64,000 nt of DNA, taken from NCBI RefSeq assembly GCF_030056735.1, contig NZ_JASHKN010000012.1, positions 62,001 through 126,000 on the forward strand, read 5' to 3'. Under the pieces are notes generated by a model. The model searched no databases. It was not told the origin of the DNA and saw only the letters and a list, made by a program, of their open reading frames with translations. Of the stretch, positions 50,001-55,701 are shown one piece after another (the stretch's first letter is position 1; the number at the start of each line of letters is the position of its first letter). A program made the position numbers and the translations under genes. Origin of the DNA: Rhodococcus sp. IEGM 1409. GTDB taxonomy: Bacteria; Actinomycetota; Actinomycetes; Mycobacteriales; Mycobacteriaceae.

Positions 50001-53000
50001 AGCGCCGGCCACCTCGACTACTGCCATCTCCACGACGACGCTCGGGTGCACGACCTGCACCACCCGGCCGTCGCCCAGGACTGAGAATCCGGTGCGCAGC
50101 GCCTCATGCCGATCCACGACGGATTGCAGCGCACGGTGCAGCGCCGCACTGTCCACCGCTCCGGTCAGCTCCACAACCTGTTGCACGACATACTGGTCCG
50201 CCCCCGGATCGGCAAACGCCGAATGGAAGTAGATCCCTTCCTGCAGCGGAGTGAGTGGCAGAATCTCTTGAGCCTTCGGCAACTCGTCCACATCTGCCTG
50301 AGTGAGCGCCACCAGAGGGTAGTCCGAGGGTGTGGCTCCGCCGAAGGCTGCGAGCCCGGACACCGCCTTGAGTGAGTCCAGCCACAGCCGCGCAAACCTG
50401 TCGATGTCGCTACGTAGGAAGATGTTCGACGCCCAGGTCAGGGTGGCTCGCAGTCGTGGCCCACCGGCGGCGTCCTCGGCTACGACGTCGACAGACAATG
50501 CGTGTCCCAACGGCATGGACGGATCGGCAGCACCGTCCATCGACACCGGAAACCAGTCCCCCTCCGACGCAGCAGTGCGTCCCAGATAGTTGAGCACCAC
50601 CTCCGGCGCTGCGAAACCCCGCAACTGATCCGAGCTGCCCAGGTATCGCAATGCTCCGTACCCGAAGCCGGCGTTCGGGACGCGTCGAAGTTGCTCCTTG
50701 ACGCTCTTGAGAACCCCCGCCAAATCGCCGCTTGCCTCGAGATCCGGAGCGGCTGTACCGATCTCGAGCACAACTGGGAACACTGTGGTGAACCATCCGA
50801 CAGTGCGTGTCAGGTCCACGTGCGCAGCGCCGTCGCCGCGAACGATGTCTTCGTCGCGTCCGTGCCCTTCCAAGTCGATCGATACCGATCCGGCACCGCT
50901 CCAGCGGGTCAGCGCCACGGCAAGTGCGGTAACCAGTACTTCGCTCACATCGGCCCCGAAAGCCCTTGGGACACTGCCCAACAGCTGATCGGCGAACTCT
51001 GGAGGCAGGGTGATCGATCGCGCCGCAGCGGTGCGCGCGATGTCAATCGCCGGGTCGAGTGCCCGACGCCCGAGACGTGACTGTTGTGCGGACGTCACCG
51101 AGTCCCAGAATTCGATCTCGGTGTTCAGTCGCCCGGTTCCGACCGCCTCTGAAACGAGTTCGGCATACCTCCTCACCGACGTACCGACCGGAGCGAGTGC
51201 GGGGTCGTCGCCATTCATCGCGGCGATGCCGGCGCGCGCGAGGTCCTCGAGAATGATGCGCCAGGAGACGCCGTCGACCACCGCGTGGTGGATGACCAGC
51301 AACAGTCGTCCGGGGCCGGTCGCAGTGCGAAACAGAACTGCACTGACCATCGTGCCGTCGGCCGGATTCAGACGCCCAACGGCTCGCTCGGTCTCGGCGA
51401 GGATCAGCGGTCCGCATTCTTCGAGCGGTGCCGGTAGAGCACAGGTTTCGAAGACCACAGCCGCTTCGTTTGTTTCCGGAACAACCAGCATTCCTTCGGA
51501 AGTCAACGTCGCACGAAGTGCATCGTGGCGCACCACCAGAGCGTCGAGCGCCGCCCCGACGTGCTCGGACGTCAAAGCTGACGGGGTCTGAATCAGTGCT
51601 CGCTGGTGGAAGGTTCGTACTGCGGCCGACACTCCGAGAACCCTGGCGGCAATCGGCGTCGTGGCTACGTGGCCGATCGGTTGGTCCGCGTGGTCGACGA
51701 TCTCAGCCGTTCGGCCGGACTGGGCACGCGCCATGGCTTCTGCGGTGCGCAGTTGGAACACCTCGCGTGGACTGATCGACAAACCCGCCGCACGAGCCGC
51801 GGTCACGAGTGAGATCGCGACGATACTGTCGCCGCCCAGTGCGAAGAAGTCGTCGGTCACGCCCACCGAATCGAGGCCGACTGCCGACGCGATCAACGTG
51901 CAGAATTGTTGTTCGACTTCGTTTCTCGCGACGACATGCGCACTCAGTTCGGCGAGATCGGGCTCGGGAAGTGCGCGGCGGTCGAGTTTGCCGTTGGCCG
52001 TGAGCGGAAACTCGTCGAGGACGGTGACGGTGGTCGGGACCATGTAGTCGGGCAGCTTGCTCGCCGCCCACTCGCGAATGTCCCGTGAGTCGATTGCGAG
52101 GTTCGTCCCCGACGCTGCACTTACGTAAGCGGCGAGATACTTTGCACCTGTGGGTGCTTGACGCACCAGAACTGCCACGTGACGCACTCCGGGGTGCGAG
52201 ATCACGGCGGCTTCGACATCCTCGAGTTCGAGACGCATGCCACGGATCTTCACCTGATTGTCCGTGCGTCCGAGGAAGTCGAGAGTGCCGTCCGCGGTCC
52301 ATCTGGCCAAGTCACCGGTGCGATACATCCGGGATCCGGCCAGATCACCGGAAACAAAGGGATCCGCGACAAAGCGAGACGCGGTCAATGCCGACGCACC
52401 CACGTATCCGCGTCCCAGCAGGAAGCCCGCCGCGTAGAGTTCGCCGCCGGTGCCGACCGGAACCGGCTGCAGGTCGCCGTCCAATACGTACAGGCGAGTG
52501 TTGGGGTTCGGACGCCCGATGGATGTGGCGATTCGTTCCGCGTCCTCGCGGTAGATCACATGGGAGACACCGATGGTCGCTTCCGCCGGCCCATAGCCGT
52601 GATACAGCGTCGTGGACAGTTGGGCGCGGAACCGATCGAAGAGTTCAGGCGTGAGAACCTCACCGCCGCACCACACGTGCTTCAACGAATCGAGCTGATC
52701 GGTCCCGTTCGCCAGGTCCAGAAGTATGTCGAGCATCGACGAAACCAGGTAGACGAAGGTAACCGATTCTCCGGCGATCAGGTCGAGCAGGTACTGCGGG
52801 TCGCGTTCCCCCTCGGGCTTCGCGATCACCAATCGACCGCCGGATACGAGAGGGAGCAGGATCTCGTTGATCGAGATGTCGAACGAGAGTGGAGCTTTGA
52901 ACAGCGAGGCATCGCCGGACCCGAACCCGAGAATCCGCTCCCGCTGCCACAGCAACCTTGCACAGATTGCCTCGTGGCGGATCATGGCGCCCTTCGGACG

Positions 53001-54872
53001 ACCGGTTGAACCGGACGTGAAGATGACGTACGCCAGTTGGGCGCCGTGAATACGAACGTCGGATGTCGTGACCTCGGACAGGCCCGAAGGCCCGGCCTCG
53101 TACGCCCACACGGAGAGATCGACCGGAATGGAGTCGTCTGCACCGTCGGAGGTGAGCACCAGTGTGGCACCGGCATCGGCGAGTACCGATTCGCGGCGCT
53201 CTGCGGGCCACGACGGATCCAGCGGCACGAAGGCGCCACCGGCGCACATGACGGCCAACAATCCCACCACCATCTCGGCGGATCTCGGAAGCCCGATCGC
53301 CACAACGGTTTCGGTTTCCACACCGCGAGAGATCAAGTGTGCGGCAAGCTGCGATACGCGAGATTCGAGTTCGCCGTATGTCAGCCGGACGTCGCCGTCG
53401 ACCACGGCGACAGCGCCCCGATCGGCAGAGAAGCTGCTACGCAACAAATCCGGCACCGTCGTGACAGGCTGCGGCTCTGCAGTGTCGTTCCACTCGTGGA
53501 GCACGAGTTCTCGCTCGGCCGGAGCCATGGGGTCGAGTGCCGAGATCGGAAGCTGCGGCTCGGCTATGAACCGATCGAGGAACTGTTCGATTCTGGCGGT
53601 GTGATCAGCCAGTTCGCGGTCGAATCCGAACGGGGCGCGGACGTCGATTTCGATCGGTTCCCCGTCTTGACCGCCGCGCACACTCAGATCCAGGTCGCTG
53701 ACCCGCCCGGTTACCGAATTACGCACGCGCACCGGGCAACCGCCGAAGGTGAGAGTGTGCTCGAACATCATCGAGTTGATGCCGGGACCGAAGACCTGGC
53801 GGTCGGGATCGATCGCCCGAATGTCGCGAGCGAGATCCTCGCCCCGGTACCGACCGTGCTTGAGAATCGAGATCAGAGCGGTGTCGAGACGAGTTGCCAA
53901 CTGGCCGATGGTTTCCGAGCGCTCGACTCGAATACTCAGCGGCAGAATCGTCGACGCCATCGAGGGAGTGCGGCGCATGTCGCGGCCCACCCGAGCGGCC
54001 ATCGGTACCGAGACGACAACGTCGTGCTGTCCGGTGGTGCGTGCAATGTACGCGATCAGCGCGGCCATGGGCAGGCGAGTTCGTCGAATCCCGGCATCTC
54101 CCGCATAGCGATAGAGCTGCGCTGCGCGATCGGCATCGAGCGTGAGCATCGCCGAGATCGGCGGCAGCGAATCATCCACCTGCCCATGCAGAATCCGCGT
54201 CGCTTCCGGTCCTGCTTCAACTCGCTCCACCCAGTACTGACGGTCGAGCAAGAACCGTGGAGAGTTTCGATATTCCAGATCGGCTGCAACCACCGCGTCG
54301 AGTGGCCATAACGGCGCAGAAGTCTCGCGATTCGGATCGTCGTACCGTTCGGCGACGTCGGCGACGATGAGCGAGATGCCGTACCCGTCGACCACACTGT
54401 GGTGATAGCGCTGGTACCAGATGACTCGGTCGTCGGCCGTCAGCAGAAGTGTCTGACGGAAGAGCAGATCGTCCACCCTGAAGACCCGAGCCATGTCGGT
54501 GTCCATCCACAATTGCGCAGCCGAATCGGGATTCGGCTCGCCCCGAAGGTCGAGTATTTCCACTTCCCAGCGCGCCTCCGGAATCGGCACCTGAATCAGC
54601 CGGTTGTCGGCATCCACCTGAAAGTGCACGAACAGCGCTTCGACTCGCCCGACAGTGGCCTTGATCGCCGCTGCCGCGCGCTCGACGCCGATCGTCCCGT
54701 CGACCTCGACAACCAGTCCGATGTTGTACACCGGACTGCTCGGATCGACGTTCTGAGCAACCCACACTTCACGCTGAGCGGCCGTCGCCGGGAGCGCTGC
54801 GTCCAGATGGCCGCCGCCCGATACAGCCGGGTGAGCTACCTGAGAGTGGTCAGACATCGAGAATCCGATCAT
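38091..54872 (-). CDS. Four-module siderophore NRPS, C-A-T-E-C-A-T-E-C-A-T-C-A-T-C
   Basis: This 5593-residue enzyme should assemble a hydroxamate tetrapeptide. Approximate spans are C1 20-450, A1 480-970, T1 985-1060, E1 1070-1500, C2 1530-1960, A2 1985-2460, T2 2475-2545, E2 2560-2990, C3 3030-3460, A3 3490-3990, T3 4020-4100, C4 4115-4540, A4 4570-5060, T4 5075-5150 and C5 5160-5590. All four carrier domains keep LGGDS or LGGHS. Pocket residues read by eye are DINYWGGIGK, DVPHNSLVDK, DMENLGLINK and DVFILGAVNK, suggesting formyl-hydroxyornithine, Ser, hydroxyornithine and a further ornithine derivative. E1 and E2 keep HHxxxDG, so residues 1 and 2 should be D. There is no thioesterase; C5 should release the product, as proposed for erythrochelin. 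C3 has QFLLWDG and C5 HYIAVDE in place of HHxxxDG. The ATG at 54857 is an alternative start. Confidence 0.93.
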   Translation of the reverse strand: MIGFSMSDHSQVAHPAVSGGGHLDAALPATAAQREVWVAQNVDPSSPVYNIGLVVEVDGTIGVERAAAAIKATVGRVEALFVHFQVDADNRLIQVPIPEARWEVEILDLRGEPNPDSAAQLWMDTDMARVFRVDDLLFRQTLLLTADDRVIWYQRYHHSVVDGYGISLIVADVAERYDDPNRETSAPLWPLDAVVAADLEYRNSPRFLLDRQYWVERVEAGPEATRILHGQVDDSLPPISAMLTLDADRAAQLYRYAGDAGIRRTRLPMAALIAYIARTTGQHDVVVSVPMAARVGRDMRRTPSMASTILPLSIRVERSETIGQLATRLDTALISILKHGRYRGEDLARDIRAIDPDRQVFGPGINSMMFEHTLTFGGCPVRVRNSVTGRVSDLDLSVRGGQDGEPIEIDVRAPFGFDRELADHTARIEQFLDRFIAEPQLPISALDPMAPAERELVLHEWNDTAEPQPVTTVPDLLRSSFSADRGAVAVVDGDVRLTYGELESRVSQLAAHLISRGVETETVVAIGLPRSAEMVVGLLAVMCAGGAFVPLDPSWPAERRESVLADAGATLVLTSDGADDSIPVDLSVWAYEAGPSGLSEVTTSDVRIHGAQLAYVIFTSGSTGRPKGAMIRHEAICARLLWQRERILGFGSGDASLFKAPLSFDISINEILLPLVSGGRLVIAKPEGERDPQYLLDLIAGESVTFVYLVSSMLDILLDLANGTDQLDSLKHVWCGGEVLTPELFDRFRAQLSTTLYHGYGPAEATIGVSHVIYREDAERIATSIGRPNPNTRLYVLDGDLQPVPVGTGGELYAAGFLLGRGYVGASALTASRFVADPFVSGDLAGSRMYRTGDLARWTADGTLDFLGRTDNQVKIRGMRLELEDVEAAVISHPGVRHVAVLVRQAPTGAKYLAAYVSAASGTNLAIDSRDIREWAASKLPDYMVPTTVTVLDEFPLTANGKLDRRALPEPDLAELSAHVVARNEVEQQFCTLIASAVGLDSVGVTDDFFALGGDSIVAISLVTAARAAGLSISPREVFQLRTAEAMARAQSGRTAEIVDHADQPIGHVATTPIAARVLGVSAAVRTFHQRALIQTPSALTSEHVGAALDALVVRHDALRATLTSEGMLVVPETNEAAVVFETCALPAPLEECGPLILAETERAVGRLNPADGTMVSAVLFRTATGPGRLLLVIHHAVVDGVSWRIILEDLARAGIAAMNGDDPALAPVGTSVRRYAELVSEAVGTGRLNTEIEFWDSVTSAQQSRLGRRALDPAIDIARTAAARSITLPPEFADQLLGSVPRAFGADVSEVLVTALAVALTRWSGAGSVSIDLEGHGRDEDIVRGDGAAHVDLTRTVGWFTTVFPVVLEIGTAAPDLEASGDLAGVLKSVKEQLRRVPNAGFGYGALRYLGSSDQLRGFAAPEVVLNYLGRTAASEGDWFPVSMDGAADPSMPLGHALSVDVVAEDAAGGPRLRATLTWASNIFLRSDIDRFARLWLDSLKAVSGLAAFGGATPSDYPLVALTQADVDELPKAQEILPLTPLQEGIYFHSAFADPGADQYVVQQVVELTGAVDSAALHRALQSVVDRHEALRTGFSVLGDGRVVQVVHPSVVVEMAVVEVAGADVDELLSVDRARGFDLAQPPLVRYTLVRASSEKYLLLQSIHHAVADGWSVPVMLRELMASYSVGDSGVVLPSPAPYRSYLEWLAGHDHETSAAVWKNALNSPGPAVELPAPSAGSSGIRATRVELTDSDTRALATNGRSHGLTLSTLVHGAWGLVLGRMAGRTDVLFGSTVSGRGGDLPGIETMVGLFINTVPARLRFDPAEPASQALSRWQEEQSQLLDHQYLGLPELRRTGGLEQNFESLVVFENYPLGDTAITDPTDSVRLTGIRFDERPAYPLTLIVVPGDRLALELKYDAAQVDGDAAQALAEALAVVLAELSRDLEQVIGRIALAPAQPGSVGTALDRTRATLTELLRDQADRTPEATAVIFRDEVLTYAELHSRADRFAHLLRERGVGRESLVAVALPRSIELMVAILGIGKAGGAYVPLDTGYPAERLTYMLGDADPVCVVVPEDSSLDSGSVPRVTVSESAQFPADPLSVPGSPADAVYMIYTSGSTGRPKGVVVTHEGVVNRLLWAQQIRPMDASDRMLQKTPSSFDVSVPEFFWPFLVGATLVMAEPDGHKDPGYLADVIVEQSVTRVHFVPSMLEVFLTEPKAALCTSLGIVNCSGEALPVHVARKVADILPNALVDNLYGPTEAAVDVSWQPSVQETPADAVSVPIGAPAANTGLFVLDPYLQNVPAGATGELYLAGPQLARGYHGRGGLTSERFVANPCGHAGARMYRTGDIVRWNADEVLEYLGRVDEQVKVRGFRIELGEIEAQLALCPGVAASAVIVRTDGPSSRAQVVAYLVGDVDDAAVRGQLLSVLPEFMVPSAFVRLESLPLSPSGKLDRRALPAPDFAAQVGETVGGVSSGVADVLAGHFATVLGLPRVGVRDDFFTLGGDSILAIRLVNLARRDSVVLTPRQIFELRTPVAIAAAVGDVVTSVTTVTADIGVGDLVPLPVVHRLSEWTGSTDRFNQAVLIHSPATSLGSITGALQAVLDHHDGLRQTLIRHDRGMWSARVQEPGSVRAADVVERVDARGLGDAELRTLVAEHSETATSRLDPSAGRMISVVWFDCGAENLGRLAIVAHHLVVDGVSWATLLEDLAMAWVAVEAGEPAALDGVGTSLRTFSRTVAEHAHSAHRFAELDHWLTVTAPGAHLIPGAEGYAVVSGGSRRTVTVDGAISEAALGSVAAMVGAEGTDVLLAALTMSVDRWRRSTGRSERELLVDLERHGREELVPGTDLTRTVGWFTTIAPMRLLGGTDPVATLREVKESLRSAPDGGIGYGMLRYVNARTATKLTGRSESQVLFNYLGHSTAAGSTAWSLAAESEAMSTDPDADMGGPYRLIVNVVRVDSELRADFAWASEDLSEEDALSLSDGWVSALGDLSAAAAEHDGPPILTPSDVALLVLSQAEIDAIADASPAGVSRILPLSPLQEGLYFQAGYSGGGESAGGDIYTAQFSMDFGHTLDIDRLAAAARTLQRRNPTLRAGFVSEGLNEPVQFFSAGLDVPIAVHDLRELDDSAARERAEGIAAQDRVTPFDLTAPPLWRMSVLHLPGGHDRLVINRQFLLWDGWSNGLVVSQLLALYDTGGDDSAFGEPEGSFETYLTWLADRDGAAADEAWRGALAGLEEPTLVAEPAPGAERQLPERRDVVLSESLSRSLRERAAASGVTFNTVLNAALALVLASATGRQDVVFGSTVAGRPPEVPGIDTVVGMFLNTVPVRLQLNANESVEELLRRTQADRLSLMPYDYLGLASIQRVSEHRQLFDVLIVLQNFVDEKQVDALNAAHDVSGSDSIDHTHYPLTVVVTPGTTVNVKFEFHPHLVTARRAEDLLGHFVELLQSWSQDMTGSVVATPVPAVAQQTQIRELPESTIADLFEEMASAQPNDTALVFGKRRMTYADLDGEINRMARLLINCGAGPEKIVALGLPRSVDMVVALFAVLRTGAAYLPLELDHPAERLAVMIDDAHPVVLLTTVAAAPKFEGADVRAADVRAADVRTADVRTADVRTIVLDEPDTAAKRLTISARALSASELGAFAPGTPHRLDHPAYVIYTSGSTGKPKGVVTGYRGLTNMQFNHREAIFEPVIAAAGRRLRIAHTVSFAFDMSWEELLWLVEGHEVHICDEDLRRDAEALVAYCDAQDIDVVNVTPTYATHLIDSGLLDDGVGHHRPPLVLLGGEAVPDSVWNKLRDTEGTVGYNLYGPTEYTINTLGGGTSDSDTPTVGKPIWNTTAHILDGWLRPVPDGVAGELYIAGAGLARGYLGRFALTSERIVADPAGAGERMYRTGDLVRRRRDGNLDFLGRTDDQVKIRGHRIEPSEVVSVLESDEHVRQAAVVVDVGAGGVKRLVGYVTPVRLGVVHDYRARARVLLPDYMVPAVVIEVETLPMTVNGKLDVRALPTADSVLGERSGIAIAPRNHTEEVLCELFSDVLDVDAIGVDDNFFDLGGHSLLATKLISRTRIAIPNSLTMRDLFEAPTVAELAERIVAEQGSTRPVLVAKPRPDHLPLSAAQQRLWLIGQMEENSAAYNFPIVLRLDGALDADVFAAALDDVVERHESLRTVFRLVDGTPEQIILQSATVPVETVHSEESGVAGEVAVAVGRPFDLSNEIPIRARLIRVDGAVVGDAIVDDAVVVVIVLHHITTDEWSDRPFLRDLMSAYSSRIQGEEPAFEPLPVQYADYTLWQQELLGSADDPASVLSTQLDFWAKSLDGAPEELLLPADRSRPARPSFSGGAVVTRLGVDTTAALRDLARESQSSMFMVLHAASAALLTALGAGEDLPLGAPVAGRSEQGLDELVGFFVNTIVLRTDTSGNPTFRELVDRVREGDLEAFANADVPFETVVERLNPSRTLARNPLFQVMVGYHSREEMGGDPFELEEHTAKFDLVFNFTEYLGDEGCIDVQLEYGSDLFDRETAQRISNRLESVIAAVVESADIEIGDIDIFLPGELEQVVTSFNDTAVDVPEETFYDAFARGVAATPEAIAVRDEAGQVTYRELSEQCDRIAGLLYRHGVSVEDVVGLAVPRSVEMVASVLAVLKLGAAYLPLDLSHPSERITYMLTDSRASILLSTSEESSRIDDVVGIERILLDDPLIRAELEQAHLVETPRPPVGVSHAAYVIYTSGSTGKPKGAVLSHDGIPSLVATAEVRMRLVPRSVVMQFASVGFDVAVFELAMALCTSSTLVIVPQNARVAGPALTDFMTSNRVTHAIIPPSLLAALPAGCEVPQGCTVLVGTETVPPELIGRWAERLNLLAAYGLTEATVNNTLWQAEPGWNGAVPIGIPDPNEQAYVLDDQLRPVPPGVSGELYIAGRGLARGYLGRFDLTAQRFIADPFGAGDRMYRTGDRARWRSDGNIDFLGRVDDQVKIRGFRIELGEIIGALSAHPSVKQATVVADRQGEITRLVGYVSPEPGVVVDTTAVRTLAAVSLPDYMVPTMVVALDGPLPLTPNGKLDRKALPAPDWSELAGDVAPRTAVESTVAAAFAEILELPSVGVHDSFFELGGHSMASMKLVGRIREAFGVDVSIRDVFDAPSVAELAAVVARSEGGRPILAPAVKRPETMGLSAPQRRQWELFRAAGEHPQASHALALTLKSKIDPETLGHALDDVTSRHEPLRTTFVQVDGIVVARESVRPTVDVVDVGAGDVGRVVFELAQLPMDLREQSPLRVHLVLGEDGSRTLLLVMHYIAVDEWSVVPLLGDLVSAYVARSQGDQPIWDELALTYADYTVWSDELLGDPLDDTSRASKQLAYWQDALDGIPTSVNLPLPEGDSEPRGDVVAVDIDADLHARIDALAARTGTSMFMVLQAALASVLTKAGAGTDLPIGSLVAGRSDPRLEPMIGSFFNVVLLRTDTSGSPTFAGLLARIRESNLEALSNQDVSYVYVGQALGNPASMRPQVMVIHHQQADLDGLGDFGSLVPIPVGVPDADVTLSFYEPVGEGPVFATLGFRADLVDAGAVREWAGQLVEVIEAAALVEGDDVSEGAKL
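44016..44090 (-). repeat. Five 15-bp in-frame repeats inside adenylation domain 3
   Basis: GGTCCGAACGTCCGC is repeated five times head to tail, three identical copies and two with C/G changes. It adds five ADVR[AT]-type units near residues 3595-3620, in the surface region ahead of the AMP-binding TSGSTG loop of A3. The insertion stays in frame and the domain motifs on both sides are intact. Confidence 0.9.
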
Positions 54873-54888
54873 CGTCGTTCATGCTCAT
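54850..54888 (-). CDS. Possible 12-residue leader ORF overlapping the NRPS start
   Basis: ATG at 54888 opens MSMNDDDRILDV and ends in TGA at 54850-54852, which overlaps the second possible NRPS start (ATG at 54857) in another frame. A GCGAGGG lies about 12 bases before it. Neither NRPS start has a clear ribosome site of its own, so translational coupling to this leader is conceivable. It may equally be chance. Confidence 0.25.
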   Translation of the reverse strand: MSMNDDDRILDV

Positions 54889-54912
54889 CGAACGACGAAC
54901 ACCCTCGCCAGT

Positions 54913-54931
54913 TTAGGGTAGGCTACCCAGG
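54913..54931. promoter_or_regulatory. IdeR/DtxR iron box before the NRPS gene
   Basis: TTAGGGTAGGCTACCCAGG matches the iron-box consensus TTAGGTTAGGCTAACCTAA at about 14 of 19 positions, and its core GGGTAGGCTACCC is a perfect odd palindrome. It lies 41 bases before the first possible NRPS start and 26 bases past the stop of the methyltransferase gene. Iron-bound IdeR would repress here. Confidence 0.75.
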
Positions 54932-54957
54932 AACGTGAAGGTGCACTCCCGCCCTGG

Positions 54958-55542
54958 TCAGACCTGTTCCCACGGACCGAATTCGAGCAGAACGTCGATT
55001 GCCGTCTTACCGTCCTGCGGCCGAACCACGTGTTCGAGTGCGTAGACCCTCGATCCCTCCGCCGCTCTGGCGAGATCGGAGATACCGGGCAGAATGGTCG
55101 GTTCGGGTGGGCCGCCCACCCCACGGTGGAAGTTCTCGATGGAATGCCCCAGATAAAGAACGCGTCCGCCCGGAACAAGCCATTGCCCGACACGCTTCAG
55201 CGTTTCGGCCAGCTCATCGACCTCGAGGTGAAGGAAGCTGACCAACACCAGGTCGACCGAACCTTCCGGTTGCCACGTGGTCGCGTCGCCGACCCGCCAG
55301 TCGACGGCCTTGTCCCGGTCACTCGCCCGTGCCAGATCGATCGCCACCGACGAGTAGTCGACCGCGGTCACCGACCAACCCTGCCCGGCCATCCACCGCG
55401 CGTGACGGCCGTCGCCGCAGGCCAGATCGATCGCAGCGCCCGGCCTCAGGGCGGCAATTCTTGTTGCGACGGTTCCTGCCGGGTCGACTCCCCATGGCTC
55501 CGTCACCGCTCGGTATCGCTCGTCCCAGTCGTGCGCGTCCAT
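54958..55542 (-). CDS. Class I SAM-dependent methyltransferase (TehB-like)
   Basis: A 194-residue methyltransferase with the SAM motif AIDLACGDGRHARW near residue 37, the acidic post-motif in VTAVDYSS and the motif II region DLVLVSFLHLE. The N-terminus WDERYRAVTEPWGVDP is typical of small TehB-like enzymes. GGGAGA precedes the ATG. It lies upstream of the NRPS in the same direction, but an iron box separates them and no methyl group is expected in this siderophore, so it may not belong to the pathway. Confidence 0.82.
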   Translation of the reverse strand: MDAHDWDERYRAVTEPWGVDPAGTVATRIAALRPGAAIDLACGDGRHARWMAGQGWSVTAVDYSSVAIDLARASDRDKAVDWRVGDATTWQPEGSVDLVLVSFLHLEVDELAETLKRVGQWLVPGGRVLYLGHSIENFHRGVGGPPEPTILPGISDLARAAEGSRVYALEHVVRPQDGKTAIDVLLEFGPWEQV

Positions 55543-55641
55543 GATCGCTCTCCCAATATCCGTTTCACCGAAGTTCGTTTCACCGCCACTGATCAGACGG
55601 TGCCCCCAGCAGCATAGAGAACCCTCGAATGTGACAGACCG

Positions 55642-55657
55642 ATACCCCTAGGGGTAT
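55642..55657. promoter_or_regulatory. CsoR-type operator 1, before the MMPL gene
   Basis: ATACCCCTAGGGGTAT is a perfect 16-bp palindrome of the C-tract/G-tract form bound by CsoR-family repressors. It lies about 45 bases before the MMPL start. Two related sites lie further on, each before a gene of the same cassette. Confidence 0.78.
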
Positions 55658-55701
55658 ACAGGTAACGGTCAGGAATACCCCCACCCGTATCAGGAGTGAA
55701 G

